NCBI GenBank assembly: GCA_018383975.1
Contig: JAHAZT010000010.1
Span: 1-32,497 of the forward strand
DNA: 32,497 bases
Source: Eubacteriales bacterium
GTDB taxonomy: Bacteria; Bacillota; Clostridia; Oscillospirales; CAG-272
Direction: 5' to 3'
Shown piece by piece: positions 1-8,710 of the stretch (position 1 is its first letter; each line of letters opens with the position of its first letter). Under the pieces are notes generated by a model. It was not told where the DNA came from and did no database searches. It saw only the letters and a list, made by a program, of their open reading frames with translations. The translations under genes were made by a program, and so were the position numbers.

Positions 1-172
1 ACTATATTTATCAAAAAAATCACTTCTTTCGGAAAACATTTTTAATCATTATATAGCTTTGCTGCGAAATTTTCAATAGCGGAGCGGATTTTTGCCTCAA
101 AGGAAGGATTTTCAAGGGTTAATTTTCTGCTTTCTGCGGAAATTAAGGAGGTAAAAACGAAAGGAGAATCTT

Positions 173-958
173 ATGAAAAAAGTTTTTTGTATCATATTTG
201 CGGCGGCACTCTGTGCCTTGTCGACCGTTACCGCCGTCGGCGCGGGAGGCTCTTTCAGCTGGTATTGCAAGCGGCAAAAGGAGCATATCCGTCCGACTGC
301 CGAAGGCAATATGTCGTTCATTGAAAAATATGACGGAGCGTACATCGGCAAAAATCCGGACGAAAAGGTCGTCTATCTCACCTTTGACGCAGGCTATGAG
401 AACGGAAACGTTGCAAGAGTGCTCGACGCGCTGAAAAAGCATAACGCAAAAGGCGCGTTTTTCATTCTGGACAACCTCGCAAGGCGCAACGGTGAGCTTG
501 TTTGCCGTATGGAGAAAGAGGGGCATTTTGTCTGCAATCATACGGCGCGTCACAAGGATATGACAAAGCTCTCGAAAGAGGAATTTGCGGAAGAGCTTCA
601 TAAGCTGGAGAAGGTAGTCAATGAGACGGCGGGAGTGACCGTGAAAAAGTATTATCGTCCGCCGGAGGGCAGATTTTCGGAGGAAAATCTCCGTTGGGCG
701 CAGGAGCTGGGATATAAAACGGTGCTCTGGAGTCTTGCCTATGCGGACTGGGACAACAACCGTCAGCCCGACCCCGAAAAGGCGAAAAAGCTGATACTTG
801 ACAACGTTCATAACGGCGCGGTTATCCTTTTGCACCCGACCTCAAAAACGAATGCCGACATTCTGGACAGCCTGCTCACGTCCCTTGAAGGCGAGGGGTA
901 TCGCTTCGGCACGCTTGACGAACTGTTTTCGGCAGTCGGAACGGAAGCGCTTGAATGA
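173..958 (+). CDS. Polysaccharide deacetylase, PdaA/delta-lactam de-N-acetylase-like, signal peptide
   Basis: N-terminal signal sequence; NodB-type motifs VYLTFDAGYENG, HNHTARH-like CNHTARH, YYRPPEGRFSE, LHPT; SD aaaggag upstream of ATG 173. Confidence 0.9.
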   Translation: MKKVFCIIFAAALCALSTVTAVGAGGSFSWYCKRQKEHIRPTAEGNMSFIEKYDGAYIGKNPDEKVVYLTFDAGYENGNVARVLDALKKHNAKGAFFILDNLARRNGELVCRMEKEGHFVCNHTARHKDMTKLSKEEFAEELHKLEKVVNETAGVTVKKYYRPPEGRFSEENLRWAQELGYKTVLWSLAYADWDNNRQPDPEKAKKLILDNVHNGAVILLHPTSKTNADILDSLLTSLEGEGYRFGTLDELFSAVGTEALE

Positions 959-1641
959 AAACGCTTGCAAAAAGGGTTATGTGCGCCGCATTTGCCCTTG
1001 TGATGACAGCCTTTTCCGGCGTTTGTGCCGTCGCCTCCGGAAACGTTGTTTATTCGGGTGCGGCGGGCTGCGGAAAGAGAATTGCCATAACGTTTGATGA
1101 CGGTCCTCACCCGCGGAAAACCGCGGAAATTCTTGATTTGCTTGCGGAACGCTCCGTCCGCGCGACGTTTTTCGTCGTGGGTGAAAATGCAAAACTTTAT
1201 CCCGACCTGCTTATGCGGCAGGTCGCAGAGGGACACGAAATAGGCAATCACACCTATCATCATAAACCGATGAAAAAATGCAGGGACGGCGAAGGCAAAC
1301 GCGAGATAACGGAAACCTCGGAGGCGATAAAAAGCATAACGGGAAAGGCGCCCGTGCTTTTCCGTCCGCCGGAGGGGTCATATTCTCCGTCGACGGTTGA
1401 GCTTGCGCGGGCGTGCGGCTGTGACGTCGTTTTGTGGAACGTCGACACCCGCGACTGGGCGCTTGCGGGAACGGAGGAGATAGTATCAAACGTAAAGAAG
1501 AACGTCCGCAACGGAAGTATTATTCTTTTTCACGATTTCACCCGCGACGGCTCGCACACCCTTGACGCGCTGAAAATTCTTCTGCCGTATCTCTTGTCGG
1601 AGGGGTACGAGTTTGTGACGGTTTCCGAGCTGATAAAATAA
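955..1641 (+). CDS. Polysaccharide deacetylase (NodB homology domain), secreted
   Basis: ITFDDGPHPRKT, GHEIGNHTYHHKPM, LFRPPEGSYSP, ILFHDF motifs; ATGA overlap with upstream gene. Confidence 0.9.
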   Translation: MKTLAKRVMCAAFALVMTAFSGVCAVASGNVVYSGAAGCGKRIAITFDDGPHPRKTAEILDLLAERSVRATFFVVGENAKLYPDLLMRQVAEGHEIGNHTYHHKPMKKCRDGEGKREITETSEAIKSITGKAPVLFRPPEGSYSPSTVELARACGCDVVLWNVDTRDWALAGTEEIVSNVKKNVRNGSIILFHDFTRDGSHTLDALKILLPYLLSEGYEFVTVSELIK

Positions 1642-1675
1642 AAAAATCCCCCGCTCGTGCGGGGGATTTTTTTTA
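1640..1675. terminator. Bidirectional intrinsic terminator between convergent genes
   Basis: aaaaaaTCCCCCGCtcgtGCGGGGGAtttttttt. Confidence 0.9.
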
Positions 1676-3346
1676 CATATCAAGAACTATCGGAAGTATC
1701 ATCGGGCGACGCTTTGTATGCTGATATATAAACTTTGAAAGGTCGTCCTTGATTTTGCCGCGGATTTGCGGAAAATCGCAGTTTTTGTGGTCAAGAGCGT
1801 CATAAACGGAGCCGCGGACGACCTCCTTTATGCTGTCGATAAGCTCGGAGGAGTCCTTTTCGTAGACAAAGCCCCTTGAAACCACCTCCGGTCCCGAAAC
1901 CATATCGCGGATATCAAAATCTATCGCGACTGAAACAACGATAAGCCCGTCCTGCGAGAGATGGCGCCTGTCGCTCAGAACAACGTTTCCGACATCGCCG
2001 ACGCCGCTGCCGTCCACCATAACGATACCGCTCGGCACCGTGCCGGCAAATCTTGCGCCCGCAGAGTCGATTTCGAGCACCCTGCCGACGTCCATAACGA
2101 AAATATTTTCGGATGACATGCCCATCTGCTCGGCAAGCTCCTTGTGATGATAAAGATGACGGGCCTCGCCGTGTATCGGAACGAAATACTGCGGCTTCAG
2201 CAGCGCATGGAAAATTTTTATTTCCTCCGCGCATGCGTGACCGGAAACGTGAACCTCGGCGATTGCGTCGTTGAGAACAGTCACTCCTCTTCTGAACAGC
2301 TCGTTTATAATGTTTCCGACGAGCTTTTCGTTGCCCGGTATTGCGGAAGCGGAAATTATCACAAGGTCGGAGGGACCCAGCTCGATTTTATCGTGCATAC
2401 CGAAGGTCATTCTGTAAAGCGCGGACATCGGCTCGCCCTGACTGCCCGTTGAAATAATTGTCGTTTTTTCGGGCGGATATTTCTTTATTTCCGATATATC
2501 GACAAGCGCCCCTTCGGGGAATGACATATATCCAAGCTCCTCCGCCGCTCTGACGACGTTTATCATACTTCTGCCCGTTATGGCAACCTTTCTGCCGTGC
2601 TGATGGGCAATGTCAATCACCTGCTGGACGCGATGGACGTTTGAAGAAAACGTTGAAATGACTATGCGCTTATCCTTATATTCGTCGAAGAAGCGGACAA
2701 GCGACTGCCCGACCTTCTTTTCGGACGGAGTAAAGCCGGGACGCTCAACGTTCGTCGACTCGCACATAAGCAGCTTTACGCCCTCCCTGCCTATCTCGCC
2801 GAGACGCGTAAGGTCTGTCATTTCTCCGTCGACGGGTGTAGCGTCTATCTTGAAGTCGCCGGAATGGACAACCGTTCCGACGGGGGTTCTTATCGCGACG
2901 CACACCGCGCCCGCTATCGAATGGTTTACGTGAATGAATTCGACGTCAAATATGCCGAGTTTTATTCTTTCTCCTGCGGAAACGCAATGAAGCTCCGGCT
3001 TGAAATCGAAGCGGAATTCCTTGAATTTGTTTTCAAGAATTCCGAGCGTCAGCCTTGTTCCGTAAACGGGGACGTTTATCCTCTGAAGAAGATACGGAAC
3101 GCCGCCTATATGGTCCTCGTGACCGTGCGTAAGAATTACGCCCTTTATTTTTTCCCTGTTGTTTACAAGGTATGTCACGTCGGGGACGACAAGGTCGACT
3201 CCGAGCATATCGTCGCTCGGAAAGCCGAGACCGCAGTCAACGATTATTATATTGTCGCTGTATTCGAGAACAGCGAGGTTTTTCGCAATCTCGCCGAGTC
3301 CTCCCAACGCAAACACTTTCAGTTTTTTAGCTTTTGATCTTGCCAT
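1673..3346 (-). CDS. rnj: Ribonuclease J (metallo-beta-lactamase/beta-CASP)
   Basis: ALGGLGEIAKN, ILTHGHEDHIGGVPYLL, HVSGHACAEE, PIHGEARHLYHH motifs; 557 aa. Confidence 0.95.
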   Translation of the reverse strand: MARSKAKKLKVFALGGLGEIAKNLAVLEYSDNIIIVDCGLGFPSDDMLGVDLVVPDVTYLVNNREKIKGVILTHGHEDHIGGVPYLLQRINVPVYGTRLTLGILENKFKEFRFDFKPELHCVSAGERIKLGIFDVEFIHVNHSIAGAVCVAIRTPVGTVVHSGDFKIDATPVDGEMTDLTRLGEIGREGVKLLMCESTNVERPGFTPSEKKVGQSLVRFFDEYKDKRIVISTFSSNVHRVQQVIDIAHQHGRKVAITGRSMINVVRAAEELGYMSFPEGALVDISEIKKYPPEKTTIISTGSQGEPMSALYRMTFGMHDKIELGPSDLVIISASAIPGNEKLVGNIINELFRRGVTVLNDAIAEVHVSGHACAEEIKIFHALLKPQYFVPIHGEARHLYHHKELAEQMGMSSENIFVMDVGRVLEIDSAGARFAGTVPSGIVMVDGSGVGDVGNVVLSDRRHLSQDGLIVVSVAIDFDIRDMVSGPEVVSRGFVYEKDSSELIDSIKEVVRGSVYDALDHKNCDFPQIRGKIKDDLSKFIYQHTKRRPMILPIVLDM

Positions 3347-3675
3347 AGCACACCAAGCCCATCCGTAAAAGATGGGGTCCTTTCAGATAAAAATTATGTA
3401 ATCCGGACGGAAAAATTCAGTCCTCTCCCACAAAAACGGAAAAGTCCTCTTCACGATTCCGTCTCTTTCGGGAATATTAAAATAGAGTTTCCGGTTATCT
3501 CTCCGCTGCCGTCCGGTTTGATATACGGAAAAAATATATATAAATAAAATTACATTTCAAAAATTACGCAGCCGATAAAATCGCGGACGCGCAAACCCGA
3601 AATTACATCGGATAATCGCAACTCCGCCGGAGACGGCGCTTCCGCAGACCGCCTTTTTCGGCACTCTTAAATATT

Positions 3676-3704
3676 ATTATAACACATTTTTTCCCTTCGG
3701 GCAA
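3676..3704 (-). promoter_or_regulatory. Putative sigma-A promoter of rnj with long (~320 nt) leader
   Basis: Minus strand TTGCCC-N17-TATAAT. Confidence 0.6.
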
Positions 3705-3834
3705 TAGTTTTCTGAAAAAAATACCTGTGTTTTTCTTTTTGACGCGGATTTGCGCGCGAAAACCGTTTCCTGCATAAAAATTTTTTCCGGCGGCAAATAA
3801 TCTTTCATATCAACTTCACACAGGAGGCGGTTTT

Positions 3835-4098
3835 ATGATAACGAGAGCATATAAAAAGAATATGGTTATTGTCAGCGATATAGAAAGCGATACCGTTGAG
3901 GAGGCGTATCTTTTCATACGCGAGGACGCGCCGAGTCCCGACGAAAGCACGCTTGTAAAGGAAGCGGGGCGGATAATACGCGCGTGCGGCGGAGCGGGAA
4001 AAGCAAGGTCTTCTCTGCCCGTCGCTCTGCTCTGGTTTCTTTCCGGAATGAGCGTTGCCGCCGCTTTCGCGTCCGTCATATACTTTTTCATACTGTGA
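3835..4098 (+). CDS. Small hypothetical protein with C-terminal transmembrane helix
   Basis: SD caggagg upstream; hydrophobic C-terminus LPVALLWFLSGMSVAAAFASVIYFFIL. Confidence 0.65.
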   Translation: MITRAYKKNMVIVSDIESDTVEEAYLFIREDAPSPDESTLVKEAGRIIRACGGAGKARSSLPVALLWFLSGMSVAAAFASVIYFFIL

Positions 4099-4188
4099 CC
4101 TTTTGATTGACGGCGTCCTCCCCTTTTGCATATCATAAAAACAGGGAGAGCTTTTTTCTCCCCATTAAAAAACAAGGGCGTGAAAACG

Positions 4189-4413
4189 ATGGATAAATGC
4201 GTCATAACAATACCGTCGCCGACAATGGCGACGAAAGCGGCGCGGCTGCTCGGCAAAAGCGGCATACGCGCAAGGTCCGTCCGTCTCAGCCCCGAAAAAA
4301 ACAAAAGGGGCTGCGCGTCGGGCGTTGCCGTCGACGAAAAGGATTGCGATACCGCCATGCTCATTCTCAAAAGAAACGGTATTGCCTATTCCGGCACGGT
4401 AACGCTGCGATGA
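4189..4413 (+). CDS. DUF3343 family (putative Se/S carrier-like) protein
   Basis: MDKCVITIPSPTMATKAARLLGKSGIRARSVRLSP...GCASGVAV...ILKRNGI pattern; start chosen at ATG 4189 (GTG 4180 possible). Confidence 0.7.
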   Translation: MDKCVITIPSPTMATKAARLLGKSGIRARSVRLSPEKNKRGCASGVAVDEKDCDTAMLILKRNGIAYSGTVTLR

Positions 4414-4429
4414 GCGTGACAGCGGCTTT

Positions 4430-5569
4430 ATGATATATCTTGACAACGCCGCCACGACCTTTCCGAAGCCATCCTCGGTGGCAAGGTCGATGGCGAAATG
4501 CATAAAGGAATACTGCGGAAATCCGGGAAGGAGCGCGCATCCGCTCGCATTGAAGTCCGCAGAGGCGGTATTTGATACGAGGAGCGGAATATGCGCCCTT
4601 TTCGGAACGTCAAAGCAGGAAAACGTAATATTTTCATATAATGCCACGCATGCGATAAATAAGGTTCTTTCGGGACTTATACGCTCCGGAGACGGAATTA
4701 TAACAACAAATATGGAGCATAACAGCGTGCGACGTCCGGTTGCGAATCTGTGTGCGATGCGGGGCGCGGAATATTCCGTGATAAACGCGCTCGCACCTGA
4801 TGACGCTCTTATCTCGGAGCTTGAAGCAAAAATCACACCGAGAACGAAAGCAGTCGTGACGATACACGCGTCAAACATATGCTCTGCGTCTCTTCCCGTT
4901 GCGAAAATCGGAGAGGTCTGCCGAAGGCGAAGACTTATTTACGTCGTCGACGCATCGCAGAGCGCAGGCATATACGATATAAACCTCCCCCGCGACGGAA
5001 TAAGCGTGCTGTGCGCTCCGGGTCACAAGGGGCTGTACGGTCCGCAGGGAACGGGATTTGCCGTCTTTTGCGACGATTTTGATTTTTCCCTTCTGTCGCC
5101 GACGGAATTCGGCGGAAGCGGCTTTGCCTCCGCGGATATAACAATGGGGCATACGCCGCCGGAATCATACGAGGCAGGCACGCTGAACGTCCCCGGCATT
5201 GTCGGGCTGGGAGAAGGGATAAAATATATCCGCTCCGTCGGCACGGAAAATATTCTTTCACACGAGAAAAAACTTTTTGCTCTTGCGAGGGAGGGACTGT
5301 CCTCCGTCGACGGAATCAAAATTTATCTGCCCGAAAGAGAAGGCGGCGTTATGCTTTTCAATTCGGACAGAATGAGCGGTTCCGCACTTTCGGCTGCTCT
5401 TGCGGAAAACGGCATCTGCACGCGACCGGGACTTCATTGCGCTCCGACGGCACACGCTGCCGTCGGCACGGGCGGCGACGCCGTCCGTATCAGCTTTTCG
5501 ATTTTCAACGGCGCGGAGGATATTCATTCGCTCGTGACGGCTGTCGGACGGATAACCGCACAAAAATAG
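4430..5569 (+). CDS. Aminotransferase class V, cysteine desulfurase family protein (EF2568-like)
   Basis: MIYLDNAATTFPKP start, DASQSAG, PGHKGLYGPQGTG (PLP lysine), RPGLHCAPTAH catalytic Cys, VRIS. Confidence 0.9.
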   Translation: MIYLDNAATTFPKPSSVARSMAKCIKEYCGNPGRSAHPLALKSAEAVFDTRSGICALFGTSKQENVIFSYNATHAINKVLSGLIRSGDGIITTNMEHNSVRRPVANLCAMRGAEYSVINALAPDDALISELEAKITPRTKAVVTIHASNICSASLPVAKIGEVCRRRRLIYVVDASQSAGIYDINLPRDGISVLCAPGHKGLYGPQGTGFAVFCDDFDFSLLSPTEFGGSGFASADITMGHTPPESYEAGTLNVPGIVGLGEGIKYIRSVGTENILSHEKKLFALAREGLSSVDGIKIYLPEREGGVMLFNSDRMSGSALSAALAENGICTRPGLHCAPTAHAAVGTGGDAVRISFSIFNGAEDIHSLVTAVGRITAQK

Positions 5570-5940
5570 GGATTTGCAAGTATGCGAAGCACGCTTGCAG
5601 GCCTCGCCGAGACGGGTTCGGAAACCGCGCAGCGGTTGGAGGGATTTGCAAGTATGCGCAGCATGCTTGCAGGCGTCGCCGAGACGGGTTCGGAAGCCGC
5701 GCAGCGGTTGGAGTGTAAAAAAAACAATCCCTCAGTCGGCTTGCGCCGACAGCTCCCTTTACACAAGGGATTTGCAAGTGTGCGAAGCACGCTTGCAGGC
5801 GTCGCCGAGACGGGTTGTAAAAAAACAATCCCTCACCGCCTGCGGCGGTCCCCCTCTCTCACAAGAGAGGGCTTATTAAAATCAATCCGCGGCTCTGCCG
5901 CACCTTTTCTCTTTGATCTTCTCTCTTCTCTCCTGAATAA
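5569..5940. repeat. Composite intergenic repeat locus 1: 72-bp tandem dimer (module C) + half MITE-like modules + module D
   Basis: gggatttgcaag...gcagcggttgga at 5569-5640 and 5641-5712, third partial copy ~5767-5817; caatccctc...acacaaggga; same modules at 13304-13670 and 32330-32497. Confidence 0.9.
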
Positions 5941-6001
5941 CTTCCCTCCCGTATGGCGAAAATCAATTTACAAAGATTTTTGCTGTTCAGGAGGAATTTT
6001 T

Positions 6002-7219
6002 ATGAAAAAAATATTTGTTTTCTTGTATGCGCTTTCCCTTATCTTCTGCATTTCGCTGACAGCCTTTGCCGTCAGTCTTTCGCCGGGGCTTGACGTCATC
6101 CGCTCGTCAATGAAAATGGTCAAAACGAGCGTCGGAGAAAATTCCGTTTCGTTTTCCGCCGCCGATTTTGAAAGCTTTCTCGGCACAAAACCGGAAAAAA
6201 TCAAAATTGTTTCTTTACCGGATGAAAAATCCGGCAGACTGATGTTCGGCGAAAAGGCGGTGTCCGCGGGGGATGAAATCAATATCGAGTCCGTTTCCGC
6301 ATTGAGGTTTGTCCCTGCGGCGAAGAACGCCTCGTCGACGTTTGAATTTTCCGTCGACGGTGACGAAAAGTTTATATGCTCCGTAAATTCCATGCCCGCC
6401 CTCAACTTCGCGCCGACGGTTTCCGATGAAAGCCTTGCCGTGGAAAAGGAAATTCCATGCTTCGGCACTCTGTCGTCCGTCGACAAGGAGGGCGACGCCG
6501 TGACGTATTTTGTCACCTCAGCCGCAAAGCACGGCGAGCTGACGCTTGACAATATAACGGGCAAATTCATTTATTCACCGGATAAAAATTTCAGCGGCAA
6601 AGACCGTTTCAGATTTGTAGCAAAGGATTATTACGGCAATATTTCAAAAGAGGCGGAGGTAAAAATCACCGTATCGAAAAGCAGTATAAAATACTGTGAT
6701 ATGGCAGGAAACGACGCATATACGGCGGCGTCCGTCCTCGGCGGAAAGGAAATTCTTCTCGGAGAAACGATTGGCGGAGAAAAATATTTTTATCCCGAAA
6801 AAACCGTCACGAGAGAAGAATTTCTCATTATGGCAATGAATGCTCTTGATTTGCCGACGGCAGATGACGTTGCAACCGCTTTTGCCGATGACGCGGGAAT
6901 TACCGCACAACGGAGAAAATATGTCACGGCGGCAGTATCGGGAGGAATAATATTCGGCGTCGACTATGAGGACGGCAAGCGTTTTGACGGTGCCTCGCCG
7001 ATAACCGCACGTCAGGCGGCAACGATCGTTTCAAGACTGATGTCCAAAACGTCGCCTTCGCTTTCGGAGGTATTGCCCGTCGCCGCGTCATGCGGCGACG
7101 AAGTGACGGACGAGGGGCTTGCGGCAATGGCGTCGCTCGGATATTTTTCGGGTATGAAAGCGGACGACACCCTCACCCGCGCCGACGCTGCAAAGATAAT
7201 TTATAAGATGATGAAATGA
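6002..7219 (+). CDS. S-layer homology (SLH) domain protein with cadherin/Ig-like repeat, secreted
   Basis: SD aggagg then ATG 6002 and signal peptide MKKIFVFLYALSLIFCISLTAFA; DNITGKFIYSPDKNFSGKDRFRFVAKD; SLH-like FADDAGITAQRRKYVTAAVSGGIIFG...ITARQAATIVSRL. ORF-track start (5582) lies in the repeat and is rejected. Confidence 0.8.
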   Translation: MKKIFVFLYALSLIFCISLTAFAVSLSPGLDVIRSSMKMVKTSVGENSVSFSAADFESFLGTKPEKIKIVSLPDEKSGRLMFGEKAVSAGDEINIESVSALRFVPAAKNASSTFEFSVDGDEKFICSVNSMPALNFAPTVSDESLAVEKEIPCFGTLSSVDKEGDAVTYFVTSAAKHGELTLDNITGKFIYSPDKNFSGKDRFRFVAKDYYGNISKEAEVKITVSKSSIKYCDMAGNDAYTAASVLGGKEILLGETIGGEKYFYPEKTVTREEFLIMAMNALDLPTADDVATAFADDAGITAQRRKYVTAAVSGGIIFGVDYEDGKRFDGASPITARQAATIVSRLMSKTSPSLSEVLPVAASCGDEVTDEGLAAMASLGYFSGMKADDTLTRADAAKIIYKMMK

Positions 7220-7225
7220 GCAAAA

Positions 7226-7256
7226 AGAAAAGCCGCCCGACGGGCGGTTTTTTTCT
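7226..7256 (+). terminator. Intrinsic terminator
   Basis: aaaaGCCGCCCGacGGGCGGtttttttc. Confidence 0.85.
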
Positions 7257-7375
7257 TCTGCGTGATATTTGCCGCAAGGATTTCCTCCTCGCGCTCCGAT
7301 TCCTTCGGTTTTGCACGCACGGTGCGCGTCACAGCCCTTGCTCCATGGCTTTCATAATACTGTCAATAAACTCGA

Positions 7376-8062
7376 TTATCGGTTTCTGAACAGGGAGGAT
7401 ATGTCGTTTTCCGCGAAAACGTAGGGATAGGCATACTTCATTTCCCGAACTATCGGATCGGCTTCGGCTGCTCTTGCATATACTTCTTCAAAAGTATCTC
7501 TCTGATGAGCATAATTCGCAGCAGTATTTACGGTTTTTCCCAAAATGCCGTACCGGTCTGCATAATAGCGATTGCCGGCATCGTCATAGGACACATCCAT
7601 AAGAGTTGAAAATGAGCCGATAATCCAATAGGCAGACTCATAGTTTACCCCCGTTGCCTCTTTTAAGAACAGCAGCATTTCGTTGCCGCTTGTAAACAGC
7701 GGGTAGCCTTTTACCGTCCATTTGGAGTTTCCGTCCTGCAGCAGTGTGAATGAAGCGGGAATATTCCCTTTGAAGCATTGCAGGACAGTTGCCTCATAAT
7801 AAGTTGTGTGAAGATCTGTTTCTTCGCCTATCCAGCTTCCGACTTCAACGCGTGCAACCACATCTGCTGCGGCTATTGCGGATTCCATCGTATATGCTTC
7901 TATGGTAACATTCTTTCCGGCACTGCCGACACGGGTCGGAGGCGGCGTGCCGGTTTTGCCGACGCGGGGCGAAGGAAGTATGTCGCCGCCGGGAGTTCGG
8001 GAACAACCGACAGTGATCACCAGAAAAACAAACACAAGAAGCAGTGATAAAATTTTTTTCAT
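7376..8062 (-). CDS. Hypothetical lipoprotein
   Basis: MKKILSLLLVFVFLVITVGCS lipobox; SD gaggt upstream. Confidence 0.75.
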   Translation of the reverse strand: MKKILSLLLVFVFLVITVGCSRTPGGDILPSPRVGKTGTPPPTRVGSAGKNVTIEAYTMESAIAAADVVARVEVGSWIGEETDLHTTYYEATVLQCFKGNIPASFTLLQDGNSKWTVKGYPLFTSGNEMLLFLKEATGVNYESAYWIIGSFSTLMDVSYDDAGNRYYADRYGILGKTVNTAANYAHQRDTFEEVYARAAEADPIVREMKYAYPYVFAENDISSLFRNR

Positions 8063-8143
8063 GGTTATACCTCTTTTCTGTCTCGTATTAAGGTTTGATA
8101 GAAAATTTTGTGTCCGGCGGCGTTAAGCCGACAGGCACAATTC

Positions 8144-8190
8144 AAAAAAAGCGCACAAGCATGTCGATTTACGCTCCGGCTTATGCGCAT
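8144..8190 (-). terminator. Intrinsic terminator overlapping the end of a small ORF (candidate attenuator)
   Basis: Minus strand GCGCATAAGC-(N20)-GCTTGTGCGC followed by TTTTTTT. Confidence 0.75.
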
Positions 8191-8285
8191 ACGGAAATCG
8201 TTTTGATACGACCTCTCCACAGACGGGAGCCGCACCAATATCGGGTTTTTCTAACGTCGGATCTGACATTATAAAAACAACACAT
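8181..8285 (-). CDS. Candidate 34-aa small ORF / leader peptide MCCFYNVRSDVRKTRYWCGSRLWRGRIKTISVCA
   Basis: ATG at 8285 with SD AAGGAGG 7 nt upstream; promoter TTGCTT-N17-TATAAT upstream; stop inside terminator stem. Confidence 0.5.
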   Translation of the reverse strand: MCCFYNVRSDVRKTRYWCGSRLWRGRIKTISVCA

Positions 8286-8336
8286 GGCGTTACCTCCTTA
8301 AATTGGTTTGTCTGATGGATACACTAACCCGTTGGT

Positions 8337-8365
8337 ATTATATCACAGCTTCCGTAAAAAAGCAA
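8337..8365 (-). promoter_or_regulatory. Sigma-A promoter with extended -10 for the small ORF
   Basis: Minus strand TTGCTT (8365-8360) N17 TATAAT (8342-8337), TGA immediately before -10. Confidence 0.65.
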
Positions 8366-8432
8366 CCACTTTGCATGGCAGTATGCTGTAACTTTTTTGT
8401 GAACTGACGGTTGGTTGCCGCCTTCGGGTCAA

Positions 8433-8556
8433 GCGGCTCTGACGTGCCACAGGCACGTCATTCACTACCGCTCCCTTCGATTCTCCTTTATGATTGCAAA
8501 AAGAAAAGCACCCCTCTTTGGGTGCTTTCATTTTTGGTGGACCCGAGGAGAATCGA
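8433..8556 (-). repeat. Duplicated copy of tmRNA 3' end + terminator + spacer + hairpin
   Basis: Matches 8588-8710 (offset ~155 bp); includes TTCTCCTCGGGTCCACCA on minus strand. Confidence 0.9.
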
Positions 8557-8587
8557 TTCTCGCAGGCTCGACGCCCGCTCGGTCATC

Positions 8588-8710
8588 GCGGCTCTGACAG
8601 CCGTCAAAGGCTGTCATTCACTACCGCTCCCTTCGATTCTCCTTTATGATTGCAAAAAGAAAAGCCGCCTTTCGGCGACTTTCCTTTTTGGTGGACCCGA
8701 GGAGAATCGA
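8588..8710 (-). repeat. Proximal copy of the same unit, containing the genuine tmRNA 3' end
   Basis: Identical ~50-nt core gctttt..ctttttgcaatcataaaggagaatcgaagggagcggtagtgaatgac (minus strand) plus structurally equivalent hairpins. Confidence 0.9.
8658..8686 (-). terminator. tmRNA intrinsic terminator
   Basis: Minus strand GTCGCC-GAAA-GGCGGC followed by TTTTCTTTTT. Confidence 0.75.

Noticed and set aside
5569-5880. CRISPR array
   Set aside because: Units are contiguous tandem or composite repeats without regular unique spacers, and there are no cas genes in the window.
5582-6001. ORF extension MRSTLAGLAETGSETAQRLEG... upstream of the SLH protein
   Set aside because: Translates the non-coding 72-bp repeat (72 is a multiple of 3, so the frame stays open). 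A good SD and signal peptide exist at 6002.
8535-8610. A second tRNA/tmRNA-like gene at the duplicated 3' end
   Set aside because: The T-arm (CGAGA/CTCCT) does not pair and no 5' acceptor partner is present; it is a fragment.
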